From assembly GCA_046295175.1 (NCBI GenBank), contig JBKBNY010000007.1:124001-188000 (forward strand): a stretch of DNA of 64,000 nucleotides. Direction: 5' to 3'. Shown piece after piece: positions 24,688 through 32,397 of the stretch. The position numbers and the translations under genes are program-made. Origin of the DNA: JALOLV01 sp046295175 (GTDB lineage: Bacteria > Bacteroidota > Bacteroidia > Cytophagales > Spirosomataceae). The stretch's first letter is position 1. Every line of letters begins with the position of its first letter. The notes under the pieces were generated by a model. The model did not search any database and was not told where the DNA came from. It saw only the letters and a list, made by a program, of their open reading frames with translations.

Positions 24688-25174
24688 AGAAGTATTTCCA
24701 AAAATCTCAACTCACAACTGTCTAACTTTTATCAAAGATATTGAATTCTATATTTTTGAAGATGAAAATAAAGTATCGCAAATTGGTGAGGATGGAATTT
24801 TAAAAGTGAATAATCCAAACAAAAAAAATATCCACTTTTTAAGGATTGACCATTGTTTTTTGGGAGATGGCGATGGCAAAAAATGTGATTGTGCTGTTTT
24901 TGATGATAATACTTTTTGTTTTGTCGAAATGAGCATTGCTCGAATGAAAAATCGAAAAGAAAAACAAAAAGACGCCGTACAGCAATTAGAAAACACAATA
25001 AAATTATTTGAAGAGAAGAATATTTCTTACGGAAATCGGAAAATAGATGCTTTGATTTGTTTTAATTACAGAGACACTTATCCGTCTTCTCCAGCAAGTA
25101 AATTAAATGCCTATCTTCAATTTTTGCAAGACTATAATGTTAAATTGAATATCGGGAATCAAATCGAATTTTAA
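24671..25174 (+). CDS. Small partner protein, possible PD-(D/E)xK-like fold
   Basis: A 167-residue cytoplasmic protein of no family I recognise. It overlaps the ATPase gene by 17 bases and ends one base before moaA. The core pattern KKCDCAVFDDNTFCFVEMS (residues 70-88), followed by a basic helix (RMKNRKEKQKDAVQQLENTI), resembles the Asp-strand-Glu hairpin and following helix of PD-(D/E)xK nucleases: Asp73 and Glu86 fit, but the lysine two after the Glu is Ser88, so catalysis might use a shifted Lys or be lost. Three nearby Cys (62, 72, 74) and Cys83 could bind metal. The nuclease idea is inference from a motif; confidence in the gene itself is high. Confidence 0.8.
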   Translation: MKQSLEEVFPKISTHNCLTFIKDIEFYIFEDENKVSQIGEDGILKVNNPNKKNIHFLRIDHCFLGDGDGKKCDCAVFDDNTFCFVEMSIARMKNRKEKQKDAVQQLENTIKLFEEKNISYGNRKIDALICFNYRDTYPSSPASKLNAYLQFLQDYNVKLNIGNQIEF

Positions 25175-25175
25175 A

Positions 25176-26156
25176 ATGCTCATAGATAATCACGGAAGAC
25201 CGATTAATTACCTACGTTTGGCTGTAACCGACCGCTGCAACCTGCGGTGTTTTTACTGTATGCCGCACGAAGGAATCGACTTTTTGCCCAAACCGCACCT
25301 TCTCAGCTACGAAGAGATGATTCGGCTGGTGAGCATTTTGTCTGAAATGGGTATTTCAAAAGTCAGAATCACGGGTGGAGAGCCATTCGTCAGGCGAGAT
25401 TTGATGCAGTTTCTCTGGCATCTTTCGGAGTTGGAGGGCATCAAAAAAATCAACATCACAACCAACGGTGTTTTGACGGCTCCACTCGTGCCAGAACTCA
25501 AAAAAATCGGAATAAACTCGGTCAATCTCAGTCTTGATTCGTTGGATAGAAAACGTTTCTACGAAATGACCCGCCGAGACGAATTACCTAAGGTTTTGGC
25601 AACGCTCGATGCACTCCTTGAGCATGAGATTCCGGTAAAAATCAATTCGGTTATCATGGCCCAAAAAAACGACGAAGATATTTTGAGCATGGTCGAGCTG
25701 GCTCGTGATAAAGACGTTTCGGTGCGTTTTATCGAAGAAATGCCTTTCAATGGCGAAGGCCTCAAACTCGAAAATTTTATGAGTTATCGTAAGATTATCG
25801 AAAAAATTAAATCAAAATACCCCGATTTGTACAAGATTGAAGACGAGCCGAATTCTACATCGTACAATTACCAAATCCCTAATTTCAAGGGCAATATTGG
25901 CGTGATTGCGGCATTTAGCCGAACATTCTGTGGCACTTGCAACCGTATCAGAGTAACGCCGACGGGTGTCTTCAAAACTTGTCTTTATGACGAAGGCGTG
26001 ATGAATATCAAAGACTTGATGCGTAGCGGATTGTCGGATGAGGCACTCAAACAACACATCTACCAAGCCCTCCAAAACCGTGCAAAAGATGGTTTCGAGG
26101 CCGAAGCCCGACGTAGCACACTTGTTAGCGAATCTATGACAACCATCGGTGGGTGA
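25176..26156 (+). CDS. moaA: GTP 3',8-cyclase MoaA
   Basis: A 326-residue radical SAM enzyme that, with MoaC, converts GTP into cyclic pyranopterin monophosphate. The N-terminal cluster motif is CNLRCFYC within LAVTDRCNLRCFYCMP; RITGGEPFVRRDL is the SAM-binding GGEP stretch; the C-terminal second cluster shows CGTCNRIRVTPTGVFKTCLY; and the protein ends in TTIGG, the typical MoaA Gly-Gly end. The ATG lies one base after the stop of the small partner of the ATPase module, so moaA is either co-transcribed with that module or served by a promoter inside it that I did not find. Confidence 0.97.
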   Translation: MLIDNHGRPINYLRLAVTDRCNLRCFYCMPHEGIDFLPKPHLLSYEEMIRLVSILSEMGISKVRITGGEPFVRRDLMQFLWHLSELEGIKKINITTNGVLTAPLVPELKKIGINSVNLSLDSLDRKRFYEMTRRDELPKVLATLDALLEHEIPVKINSVIMAQKNDEDILSMVELARDKDVSVRFIEEMPFNGEGLKLENFMSYRKIIEKIKSKYPDLYKIEDEPNSTSYNYQIPNFKGNIGVIAAFSRTFCGTCNRIRVTPTGVFKTCLYDEGVMNIKDLMRSGLSDEALKQHIYQALQNRAKDGFEAEARRSTLVSESMTTIGG

Positions 26157-26296
26157 TTTTTATACCAATATTTAAGTGATTGATAAGACTTTCAGGATTA
26201 ATTATTTGATTTTCAAGTATTTAGCATCGTAAAAATGATAAATCCCAATTAATTTATCAGTATAATTGACAATTAACAAAAGAGCAGAGAGGATAA

Positions 26297-27505
26297 ATGA
26301 TTACCGTCGAAGAAGCAGAAAAAATTATTCTTGAAAATACAATTTCGTTACCAACCGAAGAAATAAGCATAACGGATTCCATCGGACGAATACTGGCCGA
26401 AGAACTCCGAGCCGACCGCGATTTTCCGCCATTCGATAGGGTTACGATGGATGGTATTGCTATACGTTTTGAGCAATTATCAAAAGGTCTTGATACTTTC
26501 CGAATTGAGTCGGTAAGTCGTGCGGGTAGTCCTTTGGTTACGCTACAAAATCCCGAAAATTGTATCGAAGTAATGACTGGCACGATGCTGCCCGCCAATA
26601 CCGATACCGTGATTCGGTACGAGGATTTAGAAATAGATAGTAATATTGCACGAATCATTTACTCCCCTTCAGGGGCTGGGGGTAACATTCACCGTCAGGG
26701 ATTCGACCGCAAAGCAGGTGATTTGATAATTGAGAAGGGTCGTAAAATATCCTCGGCTGAGGTAGGCGTAGCTGCCACGATTGGCAAAAGTACAATCAAA
26801 GTAACCCGCACCTTAAAAGCCATCATTGTTTCGACGGGCGATGAGATTGTACCAATAACTGAAACCCCCGAAAGGCACCAAATCAGAACCTCAAACGGCT
26901 ACGCTCTCCAAGCCCTGCTGAAACAGTGGGGTGTCGCCGCTGATAATGTTTTATTGCCTGATAATCAAGAATTTATCGAATCCGAAATCAAACGTTATTT
27001 ACAAGAATACGACACTATTATTTTGAGTGGTGGTGTATCGGCTGGTAAATTCGACTTCGTACCAAAGGCCCTCGAAAATCAGGGTGTTAAGAAGTTATTT
27101 CATAAAGTTGAGCAACGCCCCGGCAAGCCTTTTTGGTTTGGGGTAGCCCCTTCAACTGGGAGAGGGGGAACTGCGGTTTTTGCACTACCGGGCAATCCAG
27201 TTTCGACTTTTATGTGTCTTAATCGCTATTTTAAGAAATGGCTCGATGCTTCGTTGGGCATTCAGACACAACAATTATTTGCCGAATTGGCCCAAGACTT
27301 CAATTTTAAACCAGATTTGACGTTCTTCTTACAAGTAAAATTACAGTACAATTTCGATGGCAAAATCTTGGCAAAACCCATCGAAGGGCATGGTTCGGGA
27401 GATTTGGCAAACCTCGCCGATGCCGACGCATTCATCGAATTACCCAAAGAAAAAACGTTATTCAAAAAAGGAGAATTGTACAAAATTTATATCTATCGAA
27501 ACTAA
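26297..27505 (+). CDS. moeA: Molybdopterin molybdenumtransferase MoeA
   Basis: A 402-residue MoeA, which inserts molybdate into adenylylated molybdopterin. It has the family blocks FPPFDRVTMDGIAIR, EVMTGTMLPANTDTVIRYED, the MoCF-binding domain with IVSTGDEI and LSGGVSAGKFDFVPKAL, and FALPGNPVSTFMC. Two Gly/Pro/Ser-rich pieces look inserted: SPSGAGG (123-129) and APSTGRGG (about 284-291); their DNA matches palindromic repeats found between genes. A purine-rich agagagga lies just before the ATG, unusual among these mostly SD-less genes. It follows moaA by 140 bp. Confidence 0.95.
   Translation: MITVEEAEKIILENTISLPTEEISITDSIGRILAEELRADRDFPPFDRVTMDGIAIRFEQLSKGLDTFRIESVSRAGSPLVTLQNPENCIEVMTGTMLPANTDTVIRYEDLEIDSNIARIIYSPSGAGGNIHRQGFDRKAGDLIIEKGRKISSAEVGVAATIGKSTIKVTRTLKAIIVSTGDEIVPITETPERHQIRTSNGYALQALLKQWGVAADNVLLPDNQEFIESEIKRYLQEYDTIILSGGVSAGKFDFVPKALENQGVKKLFHKVEQRPGKPFWFGVAPSTGRGGTAVFALPGNPVSTFMCLNRYFKKWLDASLGIQTQQLFAELAQDFNFKPDLTFFLQVKLQYNFDGKILAKPIEGHGSGDLANLADADAFIELPKEKTLFKKGELYKIYIYRN
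26662..26681. repeat. REP-like sequence inside moeA (first)
   Basis: ctccccttcaggggctgggg encodes the SPSGAG stretch of MoeA. The ccccttcagggg core is a palindrome of the same style as the intergenic REP-like elements. Confidence 0.5.
27147..27167. repeat. REP-like sequence inside moeA (second)
   Basis: A cccc-ttcaactgggaga-gggg block encodes APSTGRGG between the conserved FWFGV and VFALPGNP blocks; similar in style to the palindromes at 10953 and 33806. Confidence 0.5.
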
Positions 27506-27524
27506 CAAATATTCAACCCAAGTT

Positions 27525-28337
27525 ATGAAACGTCGTGATTTTTTACAGAATATCTCTTTTGCAACGCTACTAATGGCCGATGGAAGTATCTTGAAAGCTG
27601 CCGATTTGAGTAAATTTGCAACACGAAAGACAGTTTTGCGTTTTGCCGTAGCGTCTGATGGGCACTATGGACAAAAAAACACTACTTACCAAGCATTTTT
27701 TGATACAATCGTCGAGCATATCAATACCGCCCACCGTGAGAATCCGTTTGATTTTGGGGTGATTAATGGCGATATTGTGCATGATAATATTGACTTCATG
27801 CCCGCGGCAAAGCAATCGTTGGATAACCTCAATATTCCGTACTACGTTACGCAGGGCAATCACGACCACGCCACCCCTGCTCAGTGGGAGAAGGTCTGGG
27901 GAATGCCCGTCAATGCCGATGTCGTGATGAAGAAAAACGTTTTACTTTTTGGCACCACTGCCGATGCCAACGGCAAATATTTAGCACCTGATATTCAGTG
28001 GTTTACCCAAAAACTACAGGAGCATCGCAAGGCAAAAAATATCTTTATTTTTATTCATATTCCGCCAATTAAATGGACTGCCAATGCCGTTGATTCACCC
28101 GAATTTCAGGCACTTGTCAAGCAGCATAAAAACATCAGAGCGGTTTTTCACGGACACGAACACGACCAAGACGGAATCAAAACCCAAGACGGAATCCCGT
28201 ATTTGTTCGATAGCCATTTTGGCGGTAACTGGGGAACCGAATACAAAGGGTATCGGGTAGTAGAGTTATTGAAAGATAATTCGATTTTGACCTATATCAT
28301 GAACCCTACCCAGAAGATTAACGAGGCGAAGTTGTAA
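27525..28337 (+). CDS. Tat-exported metallophosphoesterase
   Basis: A 270-residue calcineurin-like phosphoesterase. The N-terminus MKRRDFLQNISFATLLMA is a twin-arginine signal, so the folded enzyme is probably exported to the periplasm. Metal-binding blocks are ASDGHYG, INGDIVHDN, TQGNHDH, FIHIPP and FHGHEHDQD, in the order expected for the family. The frame is open upstream into moeA, but the ATG at 27525, 19 bases after the moeA stop, gives the Tat signal directly. Probably co-transcribed with moeA and the next gene. Substrate unknown. Confidence 0.9.
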   Translation: MKRRDFLQNISFATLLMADGSILKAADLSKFATRKTVLRFAVASDGHYGQKNTTYQAFFDTIVEHINTAHRENPFDFGVINGDIVHDNIDFMPAAKQSLDNLNIPYYVTQGNHDHATPAQWEKVWGMPVNADVVMKKNVLLFGTTADANGKYLAPDIQWFTQKLQEHRKAKNIFIFIHIPPIKWTANAVDSPEFQALVKQHKNIRAVFHGHEHDQDGIKTQDGIPYLFDSHFGGNWGTEYKGYRVVELLKDNSILTYIMNPTQKINEAKL

Positions 28338-28361
28338 ATGCCGCAATTTTAACAAAAGCAG

Positions 28362-28964
28362 ATGTTTTCGAGGTATTTCAAAATAATCGGGGTTGTTTTG
28401 CTGGTTGTCTTCTCAATTTTCATTTGGGAGAAAATCAGGAAATTCAATCTTTTTGCCATCAAAGATGTACAGACCACTCACAACATGGTCTTGAAAGAAA
28501 TGGCAACTTTGGGCAAATTAGAATTGAGTAAATTTGCGTTTCGGGATGTGGTTGAGCAGGAATTAGTCCGTGATTTCTTACCTAATCCAAAAGCGATTCT
28601 GATTGTGCAGGGCGAGGCCATCGGCTGTATAGATTTGACCAAAATCAAAGAATCTGATTTGGCAACCAACGGCGATACGCTCGTGGTGCATCTGCCCGAC
28701 CCAGAGCTTTGCAGCTTCAAAATCGACCACCAAAAAACCAAAATTCACTCTTCTGAATACGCCTTTATGAACGAGCAACTGCTTTATAATGAGGCATATC
28801 GCCGTGCCGAAACACAGATTCGTCAGTCGGCCTTGGATATGGGGATTCTCGAACAAACCGAAAAAAATGCTCATTTGGTCCTGAAACCAATCTTAGAGAA
28901 TATCTCGGGAAAGAAGATTGTTTTGCAATTTGAAATGAAGGGTACTCTGCAAAGGTTTAAGTAA
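28362..28964 (+). CDS. DUF4230 membrane-anchored protein
   Basis: A 200-residue protein with an N-terminal transmembrane helix (IIGVVLLVVFSIFIWEKI) and a DUF4230 domain: elements such as LVVHLPDPELCSFKID and YRRAETQIRQSALDMGI are typical of this family of unknown function. The soluble part probably faces the periplasm. It lies 24 bases after the metallophosphoesterase gene and is likely the last gene of that transcript; palindromes at 28975-29023 separate it from the convergent VWA gene. Confidence 0.8.
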   Translation: MFSRYFKIIGVVLLVVFSIFIWEKIRKFNLFAIKDVQTTHNMVLKEMATLGKLELSKFAFRDVVEQELVRDFLPNPKAILIVQGEAIGCIDLTKIKESDLATNGDTLVVHLPDPELCSFKIDHQKTKIHSSEYAFMNEQLLYNEAYRRAETQIRQSALDMGILEQTEKNAHLVLKPILENISGKKIVLQFEMKGTLQRFK

Positions 28965-28974
28965 CTCAATTGTT

Positions 28975-29023
28975 GTTCGGGATTTGAAATCCCGAACCAT
29001 TCTGAATTGGATTTGTAATCCAA
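28975..29023. repeat. Two GGATTTG-type palindromes
   Basis: A perfect 23-base odd palindrome (gttcgggattt, g, aaatcccgaac; 28975-28997) and a second (ttggatt, tgt, aatccaa; 29007-29023) fill the gap between convergent genes. They share the ggattt...aatcc core and may end transcription, though no T run follows. Confidence 0.6.
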
Positions 29024-29026
29024 ACG

Positions 29027-31117
29027 TCATCCTTTCATAAACCTAATCAGCAAAATCTCGATTAAAAGAAACGCCAAAGCTGCTATTACGAAGTATTTCC
29101 AGAGCGAAGTACCGATGTTGTTTTCTTGAAATGTCTTCACAAAATCGCCATCCATGATGTTATCAAAAACGGTTACGTTTTTCTGTCCTGCAAATGCTTC
29201 TTTCAATTCATCAGGAGTGTAATATTGCATCATAGATTCTTGATTATCGTGATTGAATGCCAAGAGTTTTTCGGTTTTGCCATCAATCTGCAATTCATAA
29301 TAACCCGACTCAAGCACTTGGTTATCAGCCAAATCTGTACTTTTGGGCAATTCTAAAGTTAATTGATTGCCGTCTAATCGCTGAATTGGAATAATCTCTA
29401 ATTTTGAAGCTGGCGAACTTACATTTTTAAGTTTGTACGTTGCGTTTTTCTTGGCATCGTTTACTTCGATTGTGATACTACCTTCGTTAAATCCGAACGC
29501 TGTGCGTTCTTGCTTGACGCTCATAGCTGCGATTTTGAACATCGTCGGCACAAAAAAAGCGTGTTCGGCAAAGTTTCCGTAGGTTTTATCGAGTGGCGAA
29601 GCACAAACATAAATCTTGCTTTGTTTATTGACGGTCTGGGTCATAAACGTCTGCTGATTCTTAAACGTCAGGATTTTATCACCCACCGCCGACCACGACC
29701 AAACGGGCTGCATAGTAGGTGTATTCAGCACTCCTTGCGAGGCAGTTCGTTCAAAAACATCCACAAAAAACGGATTTGCTTTGTCGGGTTCAGATATTGG
29801 CAATTGGCTTTGAGGCAAAACAGGCTGCGTGCTAATGGCGATATTCTGAATACCAAATGCACCCAAAAACTGGCTATACGAACCAAAATCGGGTCTTGAC
29901 GGAGGAATCACGAGTAAACTTCCGCCGTTGCGGATAAAATCTTCGAGGTTAGTTTTGAACGAACCCGCAATCTGTTCGATGCCTTCGAGAACAATCAAAT
30001 TGGCGTTTTTGAATTGACCAACATCCACATTTGTAGCACTATAACTACGGAAATTGAACAAACTATCATTCTCAAAAACCTTACCCACGTAATCTACCGA
30101 GCTACGTTGCTGGTACAAATGCAGAATCTGAATCGTTGGTGAAGCATTCAGCACAAAATAATAATCGTTATCGAATGTAATCGGTTGGTCATCGAATGAG
30201 ATTTTTCCACGATGAAAACCACGGTCACGAACCGTAAAATTCATGGTGGCGGTAGCACTGCCATTGGCCGCAATATCGACCGATGACGACGACGACTGGT
30301 TGTTATCTAAAAATAATTTGATGGGTAGCTTTTCGACCTCTTTATCGCCCGAATTCGACACTTTTACGTACAAAACATTATTTTGCATCTCGCGAATAAA
30401 CGGCGAAGCCAACCATACCGAATCTACAAAGACATTCTGGGTTGTTTTAGATTGAACAGGCACCAAAAACAATTGGTCGAGCGAATCAATTTTGAGTTTG
30501 CTCAAATCTCCGGCTGTACTTTTCTGAAAATCCGAAAACCAAAACAACTGATTTCTACCCGCCGAATTATGCTTTTGTAATAAGCTGTGCTGGCGTTTAT
30601 AGACGTTTTCGAGGCTTCGGGGATTTGCCGAAAAATTGATTCCTGTCAATCGGTCTTTGATACGCGTAGCATTTGTAACGGCTTGGTCTTCGCTACCAAA
30701 ATCATTGGTAAGTAACTGAATATTAGGCGATTGTCGGAAGAGCGTCAGTAATTCGTCGATTTTTGTAACGGCCAAATCAATGTAGCGTTTGTTTTCGGTC
30801 GTGTTTTGCATACTCAACGAATTGTCGAGATACAAGCTATTTACCCCCAAACTCCCCGCCTTGCCTTTGCTGCTTTTGGCGGGTAAAAAAGGCTGGGCAA
30901 ATGCCAAAACCAAACACGCCAAAAAGAGCATTCGAGCCGCCATGATGAGCCATTGCTTGAGCTTACGAAACGAACTGGTTTGGGTCTCGACTATTTTTAA
31001 GAAAGCGACATTGGTAAAAAATACTTTCTTTGTACGACGAAAATTGAATAAGTGAATAATCAACGGCACCGACAATGCCAACAAGCCCCACAAAAATGAC
31101 GGAAAAAGAAATTGCAT
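29027..31117 (-). CDS. BatA/VWA double-transmembrane protein
   Basis: A 696-residue inner-membrane protein. The start MQFLFPSFLWGLLALSVPLIIHLFNFRR is a BatA N-terminal domain with one helix, followed by a second helix (MLFLACLVLAFAQPF) and a von Willebrand A-like domain with the MIDAS-like LYLDNSLSMQ. A glutamine-amidotransferase-like region (about 300-420, LIVLEGIEQ and GGSLLVIPPSRP) follows, and the C-terminus ends with a last helix (YFVIAALAFLLIEILLI). Such proteins belong to the Bat/MoxR envelope systems and may relate to the DUF58/BatD-like genes at 1.2-3 kb, although 26 kb apart. Role unknown. Confidence 0.88.
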   Translation of the reverse strand: MQFLFPSFLWGLLALSVPLIIHLFNFRRTKKVFFTNVAFLKIVETQTSSFRKLKQWLIMAARMLFLACLVLAFAQPFLPAKSSKGKAGSLGVNSLYLDNSLSMQNTTENKRYIDLAVTKIDELLTLFRQSPNIQLLTNDFGSEDQAVTNATRIKDRLTGINFSANPRSLENVYKRQHSLLQKHNSAGRNQLFWFSDFQKSTAGDLSKLKIDSLDQLFLVPVQSKTTQNVFVDSVWLASPFIREMQNNVLYVKVSNSGDKEVEKLPIKLFLDNNQSSSSSVDIAANGSATATMNFTVRDRGFHRGKISFDDQPITFDNDYYFVLNASPTIQILHLYQQRSSVDYVGKVFENDSLFNFRSYSATNVDVGQFKNANLIVLEGIEQIAGSFKTNLEDFIRNGGSLLVIPPSRPDFGSYSQFLGAFGIQNIAISTQPVLPQSQLPISEPDKANPFFVDVFERTASQGVLNTPTMQPVWSWSAVGDKILTFKNQQTFMTQTVNKQSKIYVCASPLDKTYGNFAEHAFFVPTMFKIAAMSVKQERTAFGFNEGSITIEVNDAKKNATYKLKNVSSPASKLEIIPIQRLDGNQLTLELPKSTDLADNQVLESGYYELQIDGKTEKLLAFNHDNQESMMQYYTPDELKEAFAGQKNVTVFDNIMDGDFVKTFQENNIGTSLWKYFVIAALAFLLIEILLIRFMKG

Positions 31118-31289
31118 ATTTTAATGTTTCGATTTGCAATAAGTAGTTAATCGAAAATTGTTATCGCAACGGCGAACCGTTTGTTAACCGAAAATTATGA
31201 AAAATTGATTATCTGCGATTTATTAACGATTAACCAATAACATGAACTAATTAATATCAAGCATTTGCTGGTCATTAAGTTGGATTTGC

Positions 31290-31322
31290 AACTCTGACAG
31301 GGTTTTGAACCCTGTTAGAGTT
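31290..31322. repeat. Palindrome of the AACTCTGACAGGG family
   Basis: Arms aactctgacagggtt and aaccctgttagagtt (one G-U in RNA) around a 3-base loop. A relative with the same aactctgacaggg core is at 52061-52118. Confidence 0.7.
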
Positions 31323-31412
31323 AAACCCACAAGAACTCCATGTGCCAATTTTTATGCCAAAGAATCTCTTACTAAACGAATTGACACGACTTTATGTTAG
31401 GCGTTGCATGAT

Positions 31413-32198
31413 TTATTCGTCTAAACCTACTCTGATAAATTTACGGGCGTTCGGAAACGCCACTTCGATTGAACGACGGAGTTTTTCGAGATGTAGCAAA
31501 ATGTTGGTAACTTTATTGGCTTTTTCTGGAAAATATATCTGCAACGAAAACCAAGCCGCAATGCTCCTATCAATACTCACCAAGACGAGTTTTGCCTTTC
31601 CATTGAAATAATCCTGCATAAATTCATCGACTTCTTCTTCGTAAAGGCTCGAACACGCATTGCCAATCTTAACGTAAATGATTGTATGATACCAGTTGAT
31701 TACCTCAAAGGCGTCTTCGAGATTCATTACCGTCCGCTCGGCATCATCAATCGAGACGATTCCACGCTCTACCTCCGACTGAAAATCGAGAGCCTTGGCT
31801 TTCATGTATTCTTCTTCGCTTTCAAAAAAATCATCTCGCATCTTCATATACGCCCACGCCTCTTGTACAATTGGGTGTTTGCGGGCTTTATCGTGCGAGT
31901 CTTCTTCTTCGATTTTATCGTCATTTACTACTTGCTCAATCTCGCCCCAGTCAATCCCACGCTCTTCGGCGGCTTCACGGAGGAGTTCGGTCGTTTGTTC
32001 AAAAATATCCTTCAAATCCTCCCAAAACTCGGGGTCGTTCATGTCTTTGTTTTCGTTGCTGCCGCTCATTGCATAATTCATGCAGCGATTCGTAAAGGCA
32101 CAACGCTCACACCAAGTATCGCAATGGTTATATATACCTTCGATAAAATTAGAGTCATCTACTTCATCAAAGAATTTTTTCAGGTTTTTACGTGCCAT
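31413..32198 (-). CDS. Conserved-looking protein with N-terminal Cys cluster
   Basis: A 261-residue soluble protein of no family I can name. Near the N-terminus it has a four-cysteine cluster, CDTWCERCAFTNRC (C-x3-C-x2-C-x5-C), suited to a Zn or Fe-S site. The middle is very acidic (EEEDSHDKARKHP; many Glu/Asp), and the C-terminal half is helical with VINWYHTIIYVKIGNA and DRSIAAWFSLQIYFPEKANK. No signal peptide, so cytoplasmic. The well-formed Cys cluster and even codon use support a real gene. It stands alone, divergent from lpd. Confidence 0.75.
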   Translation of the reverse strand: MARKNLKKFFDEVDDSNFIEGIYNHCDTWCERCAFTNRCMNYAMSGSNENKDMNDPEFWEDLKDIFEQTTELLREAAEERGIDWGEIEQVVNDDKIEEEDSHDKARKHPIVQEAWAYMKMRDDFFESEEEYMKAKALDFQSEVERGIVSIDDAERTVMNLEDAFEVINWYHTIIYVKIGNACSSLYEEEVDEFMQDYFNGKAKLVLVSIDRSIAAWFSLQIYFPEKANKVTNILLHLEKLRRSIEVAFPNARKFIRVGLDE

Positions 32199-32344
32199 GT
32201 TTTAGTTCACAATTAATAATTCACTGTTTACAAACAATCCCGAATTTTAATTGTACTCAATCATTCATTTCAGCTAAAATAAGCCCAAAGTTCTAAACAA
32301 ACGACAATTATTTAGCAAAACAACTAATTTTAAATTTTTCCACT

Positions 32345-32352
32345 TAATTTTG
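32345..32352 (+). promoter_or_regulatory. Promoter -7 element for lpd
   Basis: TAATTTTG matches TAnnTTTG, 45 bases before the ATG at 32398. It overlaps the upstream alternative TTG start at 32350, which argues against that start. Confidence 0.45.
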
Positions 32353-32397
32353 TGTTGCATTATCGAAAACAATTATAAACATTTTTTGAATAATAAC

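Noticed and set aside
26157..26296. Possible Moco riboswitch between moaA and moeA
   Set aside because: The 140-base gap is AT-rich with no recognisable conserved stems; no support for a riboswitch.
27357..27524. Metallophosphoesterase start inside moeA
   Set aside because: The extra residues are out-of-frame moeA sequence, and the Tat signal begins at 27525.
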